A stretch of DNA of 64,000 nucleotides from Thermohalobaculum sp951813525. Lineage in GTDB: Bacteria; Pseudomonadota; Alphaproteobacteria; Rhodobacterales; Rhodobacteraceae. The notes below the pieces were generated by a model. That model was not told the origin of the DNA. It saw nothing but the letters and a program-made list of their open reading frames with translations, and did no database searches. Below, in pieces: positions 16,493 through 23,544 of this stretch (its first letter is position 1; the number at the start of each line of letters is the position of its first letter). The stretch is taken from positions 682,001 through 746,000 of the forward strand of contig CATOTJ020000002.1 in the NCBI GenBank assembly GCA_951813525.2, given 5' to 3'. Made by a program: the position numbers and the translations under genes.

Positions 16493-19400
16493 ATGCAACC
16501 GCGATTCCTCCACCTGCGTGTCCACTCGGCCTATTCCTTGCTGGAAGGCGCGATCCAGATGAAAAAACTGCCCGGGCTGGTTGCCGGGGCGGGCTTTCCG
16601 GCGGTCGCTGTCACAGACACCAACAACCTGTTCGGTGCGCTCGAATTCTCGGAAGGCGCGGCAAAGGCCGGGTTGCAGCCGATCATCGGGATCGAACTTG
16701 CCCTGTCTTACGTGACCGCCGATCCCGGCCAGCGCGCGCCCGCACCCGCGCCAGTTGTGCTGTTGGCACAAAACCGGCACGGATATGAAAACCTCATGTC
16801 GCTGTCCTCGGCGGCCTTTCTGGAAACCGATGCCAGTCAGCAGCCGGGTGTGACGCTGGACCAGCTTTCCGGCCAAACGGGCGGCGTCATTTGCATGACC
16901 GGCGGGGCCGGTGGCCCGTTGGGCCGTCTGATTGCCGCGGGCAAGGGAACGGACATCCTGGCCGGGCGATTGTCATCCTTGTTCCCGGACCGGCTTTATA
17001 TTGAAATACAGCGGCACGGCGCGGGCGGTGCGCTGCGAACTCCGGCCGAGGATGCGACCGAACCCGGCCTCATCGCCTTGGCCTATGAACGGGATCTGCC
17101 GCTGGTCGCAACGAACACGGTCTATTACGCCCAGGCCGGAACCGCCGATGCCCATGACGCATTCCTGTGTATCGGGCAGGGCGCCTATGTGAACGACGCC
17201 CGGCGTCAGCGTTTGACGGCCGAGCACTATCTCAAATCCGAAGCCGAGATGGTCGAACGCTTCGCCGACCTTCCGGAAGCCGTTGAAAACACGGTCGAAA
17301 TCGCGAAAAGATGCGCCTACCGCCCGCGCACGCATGACCCGATCCTTCCGAAATTTGCGGACAACGAGATCGAGGAACTGCGCCGCGAATCCGAGATCGG
17401 TCTCCAGCAGCGCCTCAGCGTCATCCCGCATGCCGCCACGGTCGAAGAATACGAAGAACGTCTCGCCTTCGAGCTTGAGATCATCGAACGGATGGGCTTT
17501 CCCGGCTATTTTCTGATCGTCGCCGACTTCATCAAATGGGCCAAGGATCACGACATTCCCGTTGGCCCGGGCCGCGGGTCGGGCGCCGGATCTCTTGTCG
17601 CCTATGCGCTGACCATTACCGACCTTGACCCGCTGCGCTATGGCCTGCTGTTCGAGCGCTTCTTGAACCCGGAACGGGTTTCGATGCCCGATTTCGATAT
17701 CGATTTCTGCCAGGATCGGCGTGAAGAGGTCATTCACTACGTTCAGGAAAAATATGGCCGGGACCGGGTCGCACAGATCATCACTTTCGGTGCCCTGCTG
17801 TCCAAGATGGCGGTGCGCGATGTGGGCCGCGTGTTGCAAATGTCCTATGGCCACTGCGACCGGCTGTCCAAGCTGATCCCGGTCGAAGGTGTCAAACCTC
17901 TTTCGATCAAGCAGGCCCGCAAGGAAGAACCGAAGCTGAACGAGGAAGCCCGGCGCGAGGAAGTGGTCGAGACATTGCTCGATTATTCCGAGAAGTTGGA
18001 GGGGTTGCTGCGCAACGCCTCGACCCATGCCGCTGGCGTCGTGATCGGCGACCGACCGCTGACACAGCTTGTTCCCCTCTACAAGGACCCGAAATCCGAC
18101 ATGCCCGCGACCCAATTCAATATGAAATGGGTCGAACCGGCGGGGCTGGTGAAGTTCGACTTTCTCGGGCTGAAGACATTAACTGTCGTTCAGAACTGCT
18201 TGGATTTATTGAAACTTCGCGGTGTTGATATCGATATAAATACCATCCCGCTGGACGACGAAAAATCCTATGCGCTTTATTCCAGCGCAGACACGGTCGG
18301 CGTTTTTCAGGTGGAAGGCGCAGGTATGCGCGATGCGCTGCGCCAGATGAAGCCGACCTGCATCGAGGATATTGTCGCTCTGGTCGCGCTCTACCGCCCC
18401 GGCCCGATGGAGAACATCCCGAAATTCTGCAACGTCAAGAACGGGCGCGAAGACCGTGAATTTCTGCATCCGTCGATCGACAACATCCTGGACGAAACCC
18501 AGGGCATCATCGTCTATCAGGAACAGGTGATGGAAATCGCCCGCAAGATGGCGGGCTATTCCCTTGGCGGCGCTGATCTTTTGCGCCGGGCGATGGGTAA
18601 GAAAATCCAGGAAGCCATGGACGCCGAGCGCCCGAAATTTCTGGCAGGCGCCGCCGAAAACGGGGTCAACGAGGCAAAGGCGATCGAGGTCTGGAACCTG
18701 CTGGACAAGTTTGCCAATTACGGATTCAACAAATCCCACGCGGCGGCCTATGCGGTCGTCAGCTATCAGACGGCGTATCTCAAGGCCAACTACCCGGTCG
18801 AATTCATGGCCGCCGTCATGAACCTGGACCTGCACCTGACCGACAAGCTGGCTGTCTATGTCACCGAATGCCAGCGCATGAAGATCGACGTTGTGCCGCC
18901 CTGTATCCAACGCTCGGAACCCAAGTTCACCGTCAAAGACGGAAAAGTGGTCTACGCGCTGGGTGCGCTCAAGAATGTAGGTGTCGAGGCGATGCGCGCC
19001 ATTGTCTCGGCGCGCGACGAGGGCGAGACACCGGGCCAATATATCGACCTTTTCGATCTTGCGCGGCGCGTCGATCTCAAGATGGTGGGCAAGCGACCGC
19101 TCGAAAACCTGGCCCGTGCCGGGGCGTTCGATGAACTGGACCGCAACCGCCGCCGCGTCTTTGACAATCTGGATTCTCTGGTTGACTACGCCGCGACCGT
19201 CCATGACGAAGCGAATTCGACGCAAACCTCGCTCTTCGGCGGCCCGGGAGAGGGCCTGCCACCGCCGCGCCTGCGCAATCCGGAAGATTGGCTGCCGTCG
19301 CAACGCCTGGGCGAGGAACTGGGCGCTGTCGGGTTCTACCTCTCCGGCCACCCGCTCGACGAATACATGCCCGCGCTGCGCCGCAAAAAGATCACGACCG

Positions 19401-19942
19401 AGGGCGAATTCATGTCGGGGCCGGGCCGCGGCGGCGGGGCGGGGCGCATCGCAGGCACCCTGTCGGCGCGGCGCGATCGCAAATCGGCGCGCGGGACACG
19501 CTTTGCCTTCATCCAGTTCTCGGACCCGTCCGGGATTTGGGAGGTCATGGCCTTCTCGGATGTGCTGGGCGAGAATGACGAGCTTCTGCAACCGGGCAAT
19601 AATCTGGTCTGCCACGTTCAGGCAGAAGTCTCCGACGAACAGACCCGGTTGATGTTGCGCGCCGTCCAACCCGTCGAACAGGCCGCCGAAGATGCCGCAA
19701 CCGTGGGTCTGGAGGTGCATGTGGGCGAGCCGGACGCGATCGCGTCAATCCGCAGCCGCCTGGAATTGGTCTCGACCGAGGCGCGCCGCCGCCGCGGCGA
19801 AGGCCCTGTTCGCCTGATCATGGCGCTGCCAGAGCTGGATCAGGAGGTCCATGTCGATCTGCCCGGGCAATACGCGATCAGTGCCGAAATTCGCGGCGCG
19901 CTGAAATCGGTCCCGGGCGTCGAGGCGGTCGCGGAGTTCTAA
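16493..19942 (+). CDS. dnaE: DNA polymerase III alpha subunit
   Basis: The 1,149-residue replicative polymerase. The PHP domain is at the N-terminus (FLHLRVHSAYSLLEGAIQMK), the nucleotide-binding loop is GPGRGSGAGSLVAYALT, and the catalytic aspartates are in MPDFDIDFCQDRREEVI. The helix-hairpin-helix region has ATHAAGVVI, LYRPGPMENIP and NYGFNKSHAAAYA, and an OB-fold lies near residues 980-1060. The length and motifs fit housekeeping DnaE1 rather than the translesion DnaE2/ImuC. The transposon begins 167 bases after its stop codon, in the 3' end of a convergent gene, so dnaE itself is not damaged. Confidence 0.97.
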   Translation: MQPRFLHLRVHSAYSLLEGAIQMKKLPGLVAGAGFPAVAVTDTNNLFGALEFSEGAAKAGLQPIIGIELALSYVTADPGQRAPAPAPVVLLAQNRHGYENLMSLSSAAFLETDASQQPGVTLDQLSGQTGGVICMTGGAGGPLGRLIAAGKGTDILAGRLSSLFPDRLYIEIQRHGAGGALRTPAEDATEPGLIALAYERDLPLVATNTVYYAQAGTADAHDAFLCIGQGAYVNDARRQRLTAEHYLKSEAEMVERFADLPEAVENTVEIAKRCAYRPRTHDPILPKFADNEIEELRRESEIGLQQRLSVIPHAATVEEYEERLAFELEIIERMGFPGYFLIVADFIKWAKDHDIPVGPGRGSGAGSLVAYALTITDLDPLRYGLLFERFLNPERVSMPDFDIDFCQDRREEVIHYVQEKYGRDRVAQIITFGALLSKMAVRDVGRVLQMSYGHCDRLSKLIPVEGVKPLSIKQARKEEPKLNEEARREEVVETLLDYSEKLEGLLRNASTHAAGVVIGDRPLTQLVPLYKDPKSDMPATQFNMKWVEPAGLVKFDFLGLKTLTVVQNCLDLLKLRGVDIDINTIPLDDEKSYALYSSADTVGVFQVEGAGMRDALRQMKPTCIEDIVALVALYRPGPMENIPKFCNVKNGREDREFLHPSIDNILDETQGIIVYQEQVMEIARKMAGYSLGGADLLRRAMGKKIQEAMDAERPKFLAGAAENGVNEAKAIEVWNLLDKFANYGFNKSHAAAYAVVSYQTAYLKANYPVEFMAAVMNLDLHLTDKLAVYVTECQRMKIDVVPPCIQRSEPKFTVKDGKVVYALGALKNVGVEAMRAIVSARDEGETPGQYIDLFDLARRVDLKMVGKRPLENLARAGAFDELDRNRRRVFDNLDSLVDYAATVHDEANSTQTSLFGGPGEGLPPPRLRNPEDWLPSQRLGEELGAVGFYLSGHPLDEYMPALRRKKITTEGEFMSGPGRGGGAGRIAGTLSARRDRKSARGTRFAFIQFSDPSGIWEVMAFSDVLGENDELLQPGNNLVCHVQAEVSDEQTRLMLRAVQPVEQAAEDAATVGLEVHVGEPDAIASIRSRLELVSTEARRRRGEGPVRLIMALPELDQEVHVDLPGQYAISAEIRGALKSVPGVEAVAEF

Positions 19943-20013
19943 GGCGCAGCGAACCCGGATCGCCGGATAACAATCCGCGGCCTGAACCGCGCAGCGCTCT
20001 CAAACCCGCCCGC

Positions 20014-20109
20014 CTATTTGCAGATCATCAACCAATCCATCGCCGCCCCGGACCCGGTCAGGGACCAAAGCATTACTGTCCTGCCGGATGCGTCGGACCC
20101 AATAATTTT
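20014..20109 (-). pseudogene. 3' end of an exported-protein gene cut off by the transposon
   Basis: When the bases to the left of the transposon are joined directly to those right of its second target duplicate, the minus-strand frame of the gene at 23568-24082 continues without a break: after RRGAKI it reads IGSDASGRTVMLWS, then LTGSGAAMDWLMICK, and stops at TAG 20014-20016. The paralogue at 24169 has the comparable VSLTGSAKAVAAWQDC near its end, which confirms that this is the true C-terminus. The fragment has no start codon of its own and is dead in the present arrangement. Confidence 0.9.
20102..20109. repeat. left 8-bp target site duplication ATAATTTT
   Basis: These eight bases lie directly outside the left inverted repeat and are repeated exactly at 23568-23575 outside the right one. 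Eight-base duplications are the rule for the IS1595 family. The site is AT-only in otherwise GC-rich DNA. Confidence 0.95.
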
Positions 20110-20132
20110 GGGAATTATATACCAAAGTCACA
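20110..20132 (+). repeat. left terminal inverted repeat of the transposon
   Basis: It begins GGGAATTATATACC and ends AAAGTCACA. It is identical over all 23 bases to the reverse complement of 23545-23567; identity stops at the next base on both sides. The inner AAAGTCACA part recurs in the transposase promoter region. Confidence 0.95.
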
Positions 20133-20137
20133 AACGG

Positions 20138-20166
20138 TTGACAGATCGCTCCTGGTGCGGCATCCT
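20138..20166 (+). promoter_or_regulatory. sigma-70 promoter of the passenger tRNA
   Basis: A consensus -35 TTGACA (20138-20143) is followed after exactly 17 bases by CATCCT (20161-20166) as a weak -10, and the tRNA begins nine bases further on. The -35 begins six bases inside the inverted repeat, so the promoter travels with the element. Confidence 0.6.
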
Positions 20167-20174
20167 TCGACTGT

Positions 20175-20260
20175 GCCCGCATGGCGGAATTGGTAGACGC
20201 AGCGGCCTTGTAAGCCGAAGTCCTAAGCGGGACGTGCCGGTTCGAATCCGGCTGCGGGTA
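20175..20260 (+). tRNA. class II tRNA with leucine-type body and UGU (Thr, ACA) anticodon
   Basis: The 86-base sequence folds as a complete long-arm tRNA. GCCCGCA pairs with TGCGGGT (G1-U72, as in some tRNA-Leu) with A73 and no encoded CCA. The D arm is GCG/CGC around GAATTGGTAGA, the loop typical of tRNA-Leu(UAA). The anticodon stem GCGGC/GCCGA (one mismatch, 27-43) closes the loop CTTGTAA, giving U33 and anticodon UGU followed by A37 A38, the context needed for t6A. The variable arm is GTCC/GGAC; the T arm is GCCGG-TTCGAAT-CCGGC. The body predicts charging by LeuRS, which ignores the anticodon in E. coli; the anticodon and C2-G71 suit ThrRS. Which occurs cannot be told. Confidence 0.85.
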
Positions 20261-20272
20261 CGAAGATCATTG
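20222..20272. repeat. first copy of a split direct repeat (12 + 9 bp)
   Basis: CCTAAGCGGGAC (20222-20233, in the tRNA variable arm) and AGATCATTG (20264-20272, just after the tRNA) are separated here by 30 bases that hold the T arm and acceptor strand. At 20824-20844 the same two blocks occur directly joined. The two copies bracket the winged-helix gene and the second tRNA-like sequence. Confidence 0.7.
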
Positions 20273-20291
20273 TTTACCGAAAGGGAAGGAA

Positions 20292-20696
20292 ATGGCTAAT
20301 GCACGGGAGCATCTGAAAATGCTGAATGCCGAACTGGAACGTGTTCGTAACCAAATTGCTGAATTGAAAATCGAGGAAGCGTTGCTTACGAAAATGCTTC
20401 GTCGCATGGGAGACAACAACGCGAAGAAGCCACCCACAAACCGTGCATTAGGCGTCAAATCGGCTGTCCTGAACTTTGCGTTCGAGGCTGGTGGAGAGGG
20501 AGTTACAACTGAAGAAATGCGCGATGCTGTTGAGCGGACTATTCCCGAAGTTGCGAAAGACACCGTGCGGTCGGTACTTTCCCGATTGAAGAGCGATGGC
20601 GCTTTGGCTTTTGTAAGAGGTCGATATTACGTGAAAGAGTTTGTGCCGCAGGGGGAAGATGGACCCAACGTGACCCCTCTGCGTTCTGGTCAGTAA
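20292..20696 (+). CDS. coiled-coil / winged-helix passenger protein
   Basis: A 134-residue protein that starts 31 bases after the tRNA, with AAGGGAAGGA just ahead of its ATG. Residues 1-40 are a heptad-rich helix (HLKMLNAELERVRNQIAELK), probably a dimerising coiled coil. Residues about 57-115 look like a winged helix-turn-helix: AVLNFAFEAGGEGVTTEEMR, then KDTVRSVLSRLKSDGALAFV and a wing RGRYYVKE. This suggests a DNA- or RNA-binding regulator. It may be read from the tRNA promoter, since no terminator separates them. A strong stem-loop follows its stop. The codon use is less GC-biased than that of chromosomal neighbours. Confidence 0.8.
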   Translation: MANAREHLKMLNAELERVRNQIAELKIEEALLTKMLRRMGDNNAKKPPTNRALGVKSAVLNFAFEAGGEGVTTEEMRDAVERTIPEVAKDTVRSVLSRLKSDGALAFVRGRYYVKEFVPQGEDGPNVTPLRSGQ

Positions 20697-20702
20697 CGGA
20701 CA

Positions 20703-20733
20703 GAGCAGGCCGGGGAAGTTCCCAGGCCTGCTC
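20703..20733 (+). terminator. strong stem-loop after the winged-helix gene
   Basis: GAGCAGGCC (20703-20711) pairs perfectly with GGCCTGCTC (20725-20733), and GGG/CCC continues the stem inside after one G-A mismatch, with a five-base loop. There is no following T run, so it may be a processing or stabilising structure rather than a true terminator. It ends four bases before the second tRNA-like sequence. Confidence 0.5.
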
Positions 20734-20737
20734 CCAA

Positions 20738-20808
20738 GCGGGCGACTTGGTGTGGGGTCGGGCTTTCCATCCATGGCCCCGAGGGTTCGATTCCCTCCGT
20801 CCGCTCCA
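20738..20808 (+). tRNA. glycine-tRNA-like sequence without a D arm (possible UCC loop)
   Basis: GCGGGCG (20738-20744) can pair with CGTCCGC (20798-20804) in seven pairs with one G-U, followed by T73 and an encoded CCA; this acceptor and U73 are typical of bacterial tRNA-Gly. The T arm is perfect (GAGGG-TTCGATT-CCCTC). Between them only 36 bases remain, too few for normal D and anticodon arms. They can form one extended hairpin, GGGGTC/GGCCCC plus GG/CC, whose loop CTTTCCAT contains a UCC glycine anticodon. It may be a minimal functional tRNA, a tRNA mimic, or a decayed tRNA. An alternative outer pairing uses CGGAC at 20697-20701 with GTCCG. Confidence 0.5.
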
Positions 20809-20823
20809 CCGGAAACGCAGATG

Positions 20824-20844
20824 CCTAAGCGGGACAGATCATTG
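20824..20844. repeat. second copy of the split direct repeat, blocks fused
   Basis: CCTAAGCGGGAC followed at once by AGATCATTG. The same blocks flank the tRNA 3' half at 20222-20272. A duplication with loss of the 30 bases between the blocks, or a recombination scar from gain of the passenger segment, would explain it. Confidence 0.65.
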
Positions 20845-20885
20845 CTTCCAAAAACATACTGGCCTCGGAGACACTTGAATGCACG

Positions 20886-21050
20886 TCAATCCTGTTTTCT
20901 TGCGTCATCCCGAACCAGATTGACAGGCTTAAGCACAGATTCCGCGAGTTCGTCAGGCGTGGCATTGATCCGGACATCATCTTGCATTTCCGCCTTGCCC
21001 GGTTGATAGGTGGTTGGCTTCAATCGCAATTCCGGCTTGGATCGACTCAT
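20886..21050 (-). CDS. 54-residue passenger protein coupled to the methyltransferase gene
   Basis: The frame encodes 54 residues beginning MSRSKPELRLKPTTYQPGKA and continuing EMQDDVRINATPDELAESVL. The start overlaps the methyltransferase-HNH stop by four bases (ATGA), the same junction used between transposase and methyltransferase, which strongly supports translation. The charged, helix-prone sequence with the PDELAESVLKPV end resembles small uncharacterised proteins that I have seen in other bacteria, but I cannot name the family. It could be an antitoxin-like, immunity-like or accessory subunit of the methyltransferase-HNH protein; this is inference. Confidence 0.75.
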   Translation of the reverse strand: MSRSKPELRLKPTTYQPGKAEMQDDVRINATPDELAESVLKPVNLVRDDARKQD

Positions 21051-22510
21051 TGCGCTGCCCTCCATTCGGCCATGGTGCGCCCACCCTTGCTTCGGTTGCA
21101 GCCTGAGCAGAGCAGTTGCAGGTTATCAGAATGGTCCGTGCCGCCTTTTACACGCGGAAGAATGTGATCAACTTCCATGACGCGAAACGGGAAGTGTGTT
21201 TCGCATCCGACGCATACGCCTTCCTGTTCCCCGTAGAGCCTATGCCGGTGGGTTCGGTAGTTGGGAAGTTCGCCAAGATCGGTGCGTTTTGGCGGGTCCG
21301 TCAAAGCCGTCGCGCCAGCGAAAAGACTCCACGGGTTTCCGTCAGCAGATTTTGGACGGTCTGTGTTGATCCGCTCATTCACTAGTTTGATGGCGAGTGG
21401 TGAGAGATCGATTCCTGCCCATTCCCGTTGCAACCGGTCGGCAGCAACTAACGTGGTCGCGCAACCACAGAACGGATCAAGCACCAGATCGCCACGATTG
21501 GAACTGGCCTTGATGATGCGCTCAAGGAGTGCAAGAGGTTTTTGTGTGGGGTAGCCAGTGCGTTCCGATCCAGAGTAATTGGTCAATCCGGTTGGTGTGA
21601 AGATAATATCTTGTAGCGGTTTTCCTTGGTCTGCATCCGCATAACGTTTCAGACTCGGCCAAAACCCCTCCGTTGGGTGGACAATCAGTTCGGCGGCATC
21701 TAATGCATCCAATCGAGCGTGGACGCCATTGATAGCCTTGTAGCCCGGTATCCAGTGTTCCTCAATATAATCGGCATAGCTCCCTTTCTTTGGCGCTGAC
21801 CAAACACGATTGCGTGATACTACATCATAGCCATTCCATGCTTGTGCAGATTCACCGGCACCTCTCCCATGCATGGGGCCAGTTAGGTTGTCGGATCGGT
21901 AACGCCCGCGCTCATCCGTTCGTGGGTAAGCTTTTTCAACTTGCTCATCATCAAGATTGTCACGAACTACATTCCATCTCCACTTTTCGCTCCTAGTGTA
22001 GAACAAAAGATAATCAGAAATCCTTCCGTAGCGGTTCGAATCATTGTGGGACACCGCCCGCCGCCAAGTGATAGCATTGCAAAATTGATGGACGCCGAAA
22101 ATCCCATCCATGAGAAGTTTAAGATAGTGTCCGGCAGTATCGTCACAATGCAGATAGATAGAGCCTGTTGACTTCAATATCCGATGCATCTCCAGCAAAC
22201 GCACGGCCATGAAGATCAGGTATGATTGCATCGATTTGCTGTGCGCCTGACGCGCCGCCCCAATGACGGCATAGGCTGCCGGATTGCGATCAGCCATTTC
22301 GCCGTGTTCGTACACATCAACGTCATCCAGTGTCCAGGTATCCTTGAACGCGGCACCCGCCGCCTTCGAGCCTATCGGGGCCTCATAGGTACGGTTGGAG
22401 TTGAACGGCGGATCGAGGTAGATCAGGTCCACGCAGGCATCGTTCATGCCGCGCAAAACGGCCAGATTGTCGCCGGTCCAGATTGTGCCGCTGGCGAAGT
22501 TCGCGGTCAT
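21047..22510 (-). CDS. DNA methyltransferase fused to a C-terminal HNH endonuclease domain
   Basis: A 487-residue fusion. Motif IV is DLIYLDPPFNSNRTY (DPPF at residues 33-36), and the SAM-binding motif I comes later as DLVLDPFCGCATTLVAADRL (342-360). This order, with a specificity region between, marks a beta-class N6-adenine or N4-cytosine methyltransferase. Residues about 428-478 are an HNH nuclease: CVGC, MEVDHILPRVKGGTDHSDN and LLCSGCNRSKGG give the zinc-knuckle cysteines and the catalytic D-H and N. One polypeptide could therefore modify and cut DNA. The start overlaps the transposase stop by four bases, so the expression of the two is linked. Confidence 0.92.
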   Translation of the reverse strand: MTANFASGTIWTGDNLAVLRGMNDACVDLIYLDPPFNSNRTYEAPIGSKAAGAAFKDTWTLDDVDVYEHGEMADRNPAAYAVIGAARQAHSKSMQSYLIFMAVRLLEMHRILKSTGSIYLHCDDTAGHYLKLLMDGIFGVHQFCNAITWRRAVSHNDSNRYGRISDYLLFYTRSEKWRWNVVRDNLDDEQVEKAYPRTDERGRYRSDNLTGPMHGRGAGESAQAWNGYDVVSRNRVWSAPKKGSYADYIEEHWIPGYKAINGVHARLDALDAAELIVHPTEGFWPSLKRYADADQGKPLQDIIFTPTGLTNYSGSERTGYPTQKPLALLERIIKASSNRGDLVLDPFCGCATTLVAADRLQREWAGIDLSPLAIKLVNERINTDRPKSADGNPWSLFAGATALTDPPKRTDLGELPNYRTHRHRLYGEQEGVCVGCETHFPFRVMEVDHILPRVKGGTDHSDNLQLLCSGCNRSKGGRTMAEWRAAQ

Positions 22511-23484
22511 GCCGGTGGCCTTGCACCGCTTGCCGATCCTGTCTGCACAATCAAGTCTCTATACCGAAGACATTTGCCAACCATACCGGCAGCCATCTGG
22601 CCCATCTGGTCAGCGGTATCTTTGGACCGGATATTGTGGCGTCCGGAGAATTCAGTCACATAGCGGTCAAGGTGCTTCGGTGACATCTTGTGGTACACAC
22701 CATCATGGCCGCGTTTCAGGCCGGACCAGAAACTTTCCATGCCGTTGGTGTGCGCCATGTCGCGGACATATTCGCCCACCGAATGCTTGACCGCCTCGTG
22801 CGGTCTGTTGACCCCTTTGTAGGCGCTGGCTTCGTCCGTGTAGACTTGTGCCCCTTCGGCGGTGTGATCGGTGACAAAGCCTTGAAGCGTTTCTGCGTCC
22901 GTCTTATGGACAACCTTGGCGACAACATGGTTAGTTTCGCGGTCTTTTGTTCCGGCCACGGCAGTTTTCCCTACAGCGCCACGACCCGCTTTTAGCTTCC
23001 TCTTGGTGTGCTTGTTCTTTTCCTTGCCGCCTATGTAGGTTTCATCGGCCTCAACAGGGCCGTTGAACAAAGGCTTTCCCGCCTTGTGCGCTTCTCTAAG
23101 GCGATGGGCCAGGTGCCAAGCGCTTTTCTGGGTGATTTCAAGGTCACGATGTAGCTTCATGCTGGACACGCCCTTGAGATTGGTTGTCACAAGGTAGATG
23201 GCAATTGCCCACGTCTGATAGCCAAGTTTCGTCCCTTGCATTACATTGCCCGTTTTCAGACTGAACATCGGGCGGTCAGGGCAATCCCGGCAACGATGGG
23301 TCATCGTCTTGTGCGCGATGTTTGATTGCACTTCAAAAGACCCGCAGTGAGGGCAATAGGGGCCGTCTGGCCATATTTTGTCCGCAAACCACTTTTCGGC
23401 GGCTGCGTCATCTGGGAACATGCGAAGAAGTTGGATCAGGCTTATGCCTTCACGATCTGACTTGCCGGGTGCCTTGTGCGCCAT
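22507..23484 (-). CDS. IS1595-family (ISXO2-like) transposase
   Basis: A 325-residue transposase. The N-terminal zinc ribbon has cysteines 44, 47, 65 and 68 (YCPHCG...HRCRDC), used in binding the element's ends. The RNase H-like core has D147 (VEADETYIGGK), D217 (VYTDEASAYKG) and the HTNGMESFWSGLKRG block, with N247/E250 and K257. The sequence is uninterrupted and the element's ends are perfect, so it is probably active. AGGGGA lies seven bases before the ATG. It is the first gene of the three-gene leftward unit and is preceded by a promoter overlapped by an inverted repeat. Confidence 0.96.
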   Translation of the reverse strand: MAHKAPGKSDREGISLIQLLRMFPDDAAAEKWFADKIWPDGPYCPHCGSFEVQSNIAHKTMTHRCRDCPDRPMFSLKTGNVMQGTKLGYQTWAIAIYLVTTNLKGVSSMKLHRDLEITQKSAWHLAHRLREAHKAGKPLFNGPVEADETYIGGKEKNKHTKRKLKAGRGAVGKTAVAGTKDRETNHVVAKVVHKTDAETLQGFVTDHTAEGAQVYTDEASAYKGVNRPHEAVKHSVGEYVRDMAHTNGMESFWSGLKRGHDGVYHKMSPKHLDRYVTEFSGRHNIRSKDTADQMGQMAAGMVGKCLRYRDLIVQTGSASGARPPA

Positions 23485-23496
23485 GTATCGTCCCCT

Positions 23497-23536
23497 GTTG
23501 TGACTTTAATATAAACCGTCACAACGGAAAAAGCAA
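23497..23536 (-). promoter_or_regulatory. transposase promoter overlapped by an operator-like inverted repeat
   Basis: Read leftwards, TTGCTT (23536-23531) and TATATT (23513-23508) are 17 bases apart and make a good sigma-70 promoter. GTTGTGAC and GTCACAAC (23497-23504 and 23518-23525, 13 bases apart) form a perfect inverted repeat over the -10 and the spacer. AAAGTCACAA, which contains one half-site, also occurs at the inner end of the left terminal repeat, so the transposase or the winged-helix protein may bind all these sites and repress the promoter. Confidence 0.6.
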
Positions 23537-23544
23537 GCTCGAAA

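Noticed and set aside
18206..19720. Long minus-strand open frame inside dnaE.
   Set aside because: Composition shadow of the dnaE codons; no similarity or ribosome-binding site.
20102..20109. CRISPR or phage attachment site at the tRNA.
   Set aside because: No repeat-spacer array, no integrase; the 8-bp duplication and inverted repeats explain the boundaries as transposition.
20697..20808. One large allo-tRNA using CGGAC (20697-20701) as 5' acceptor strand.
   Set aside because: Only five pairs with mismatches on both sides, against seven continuous pairs for 20738-20744; mentioned only as an alternative.
20738..20844. Permuted two-piece tmRNA, suggested by the CTCCACC end after a T arm.
   Set aside because: No tag-coding half with the usual GGATTCGAC-type start follows, and the acceptor with U73 pairs better as a glycine-tRNA-like stem.
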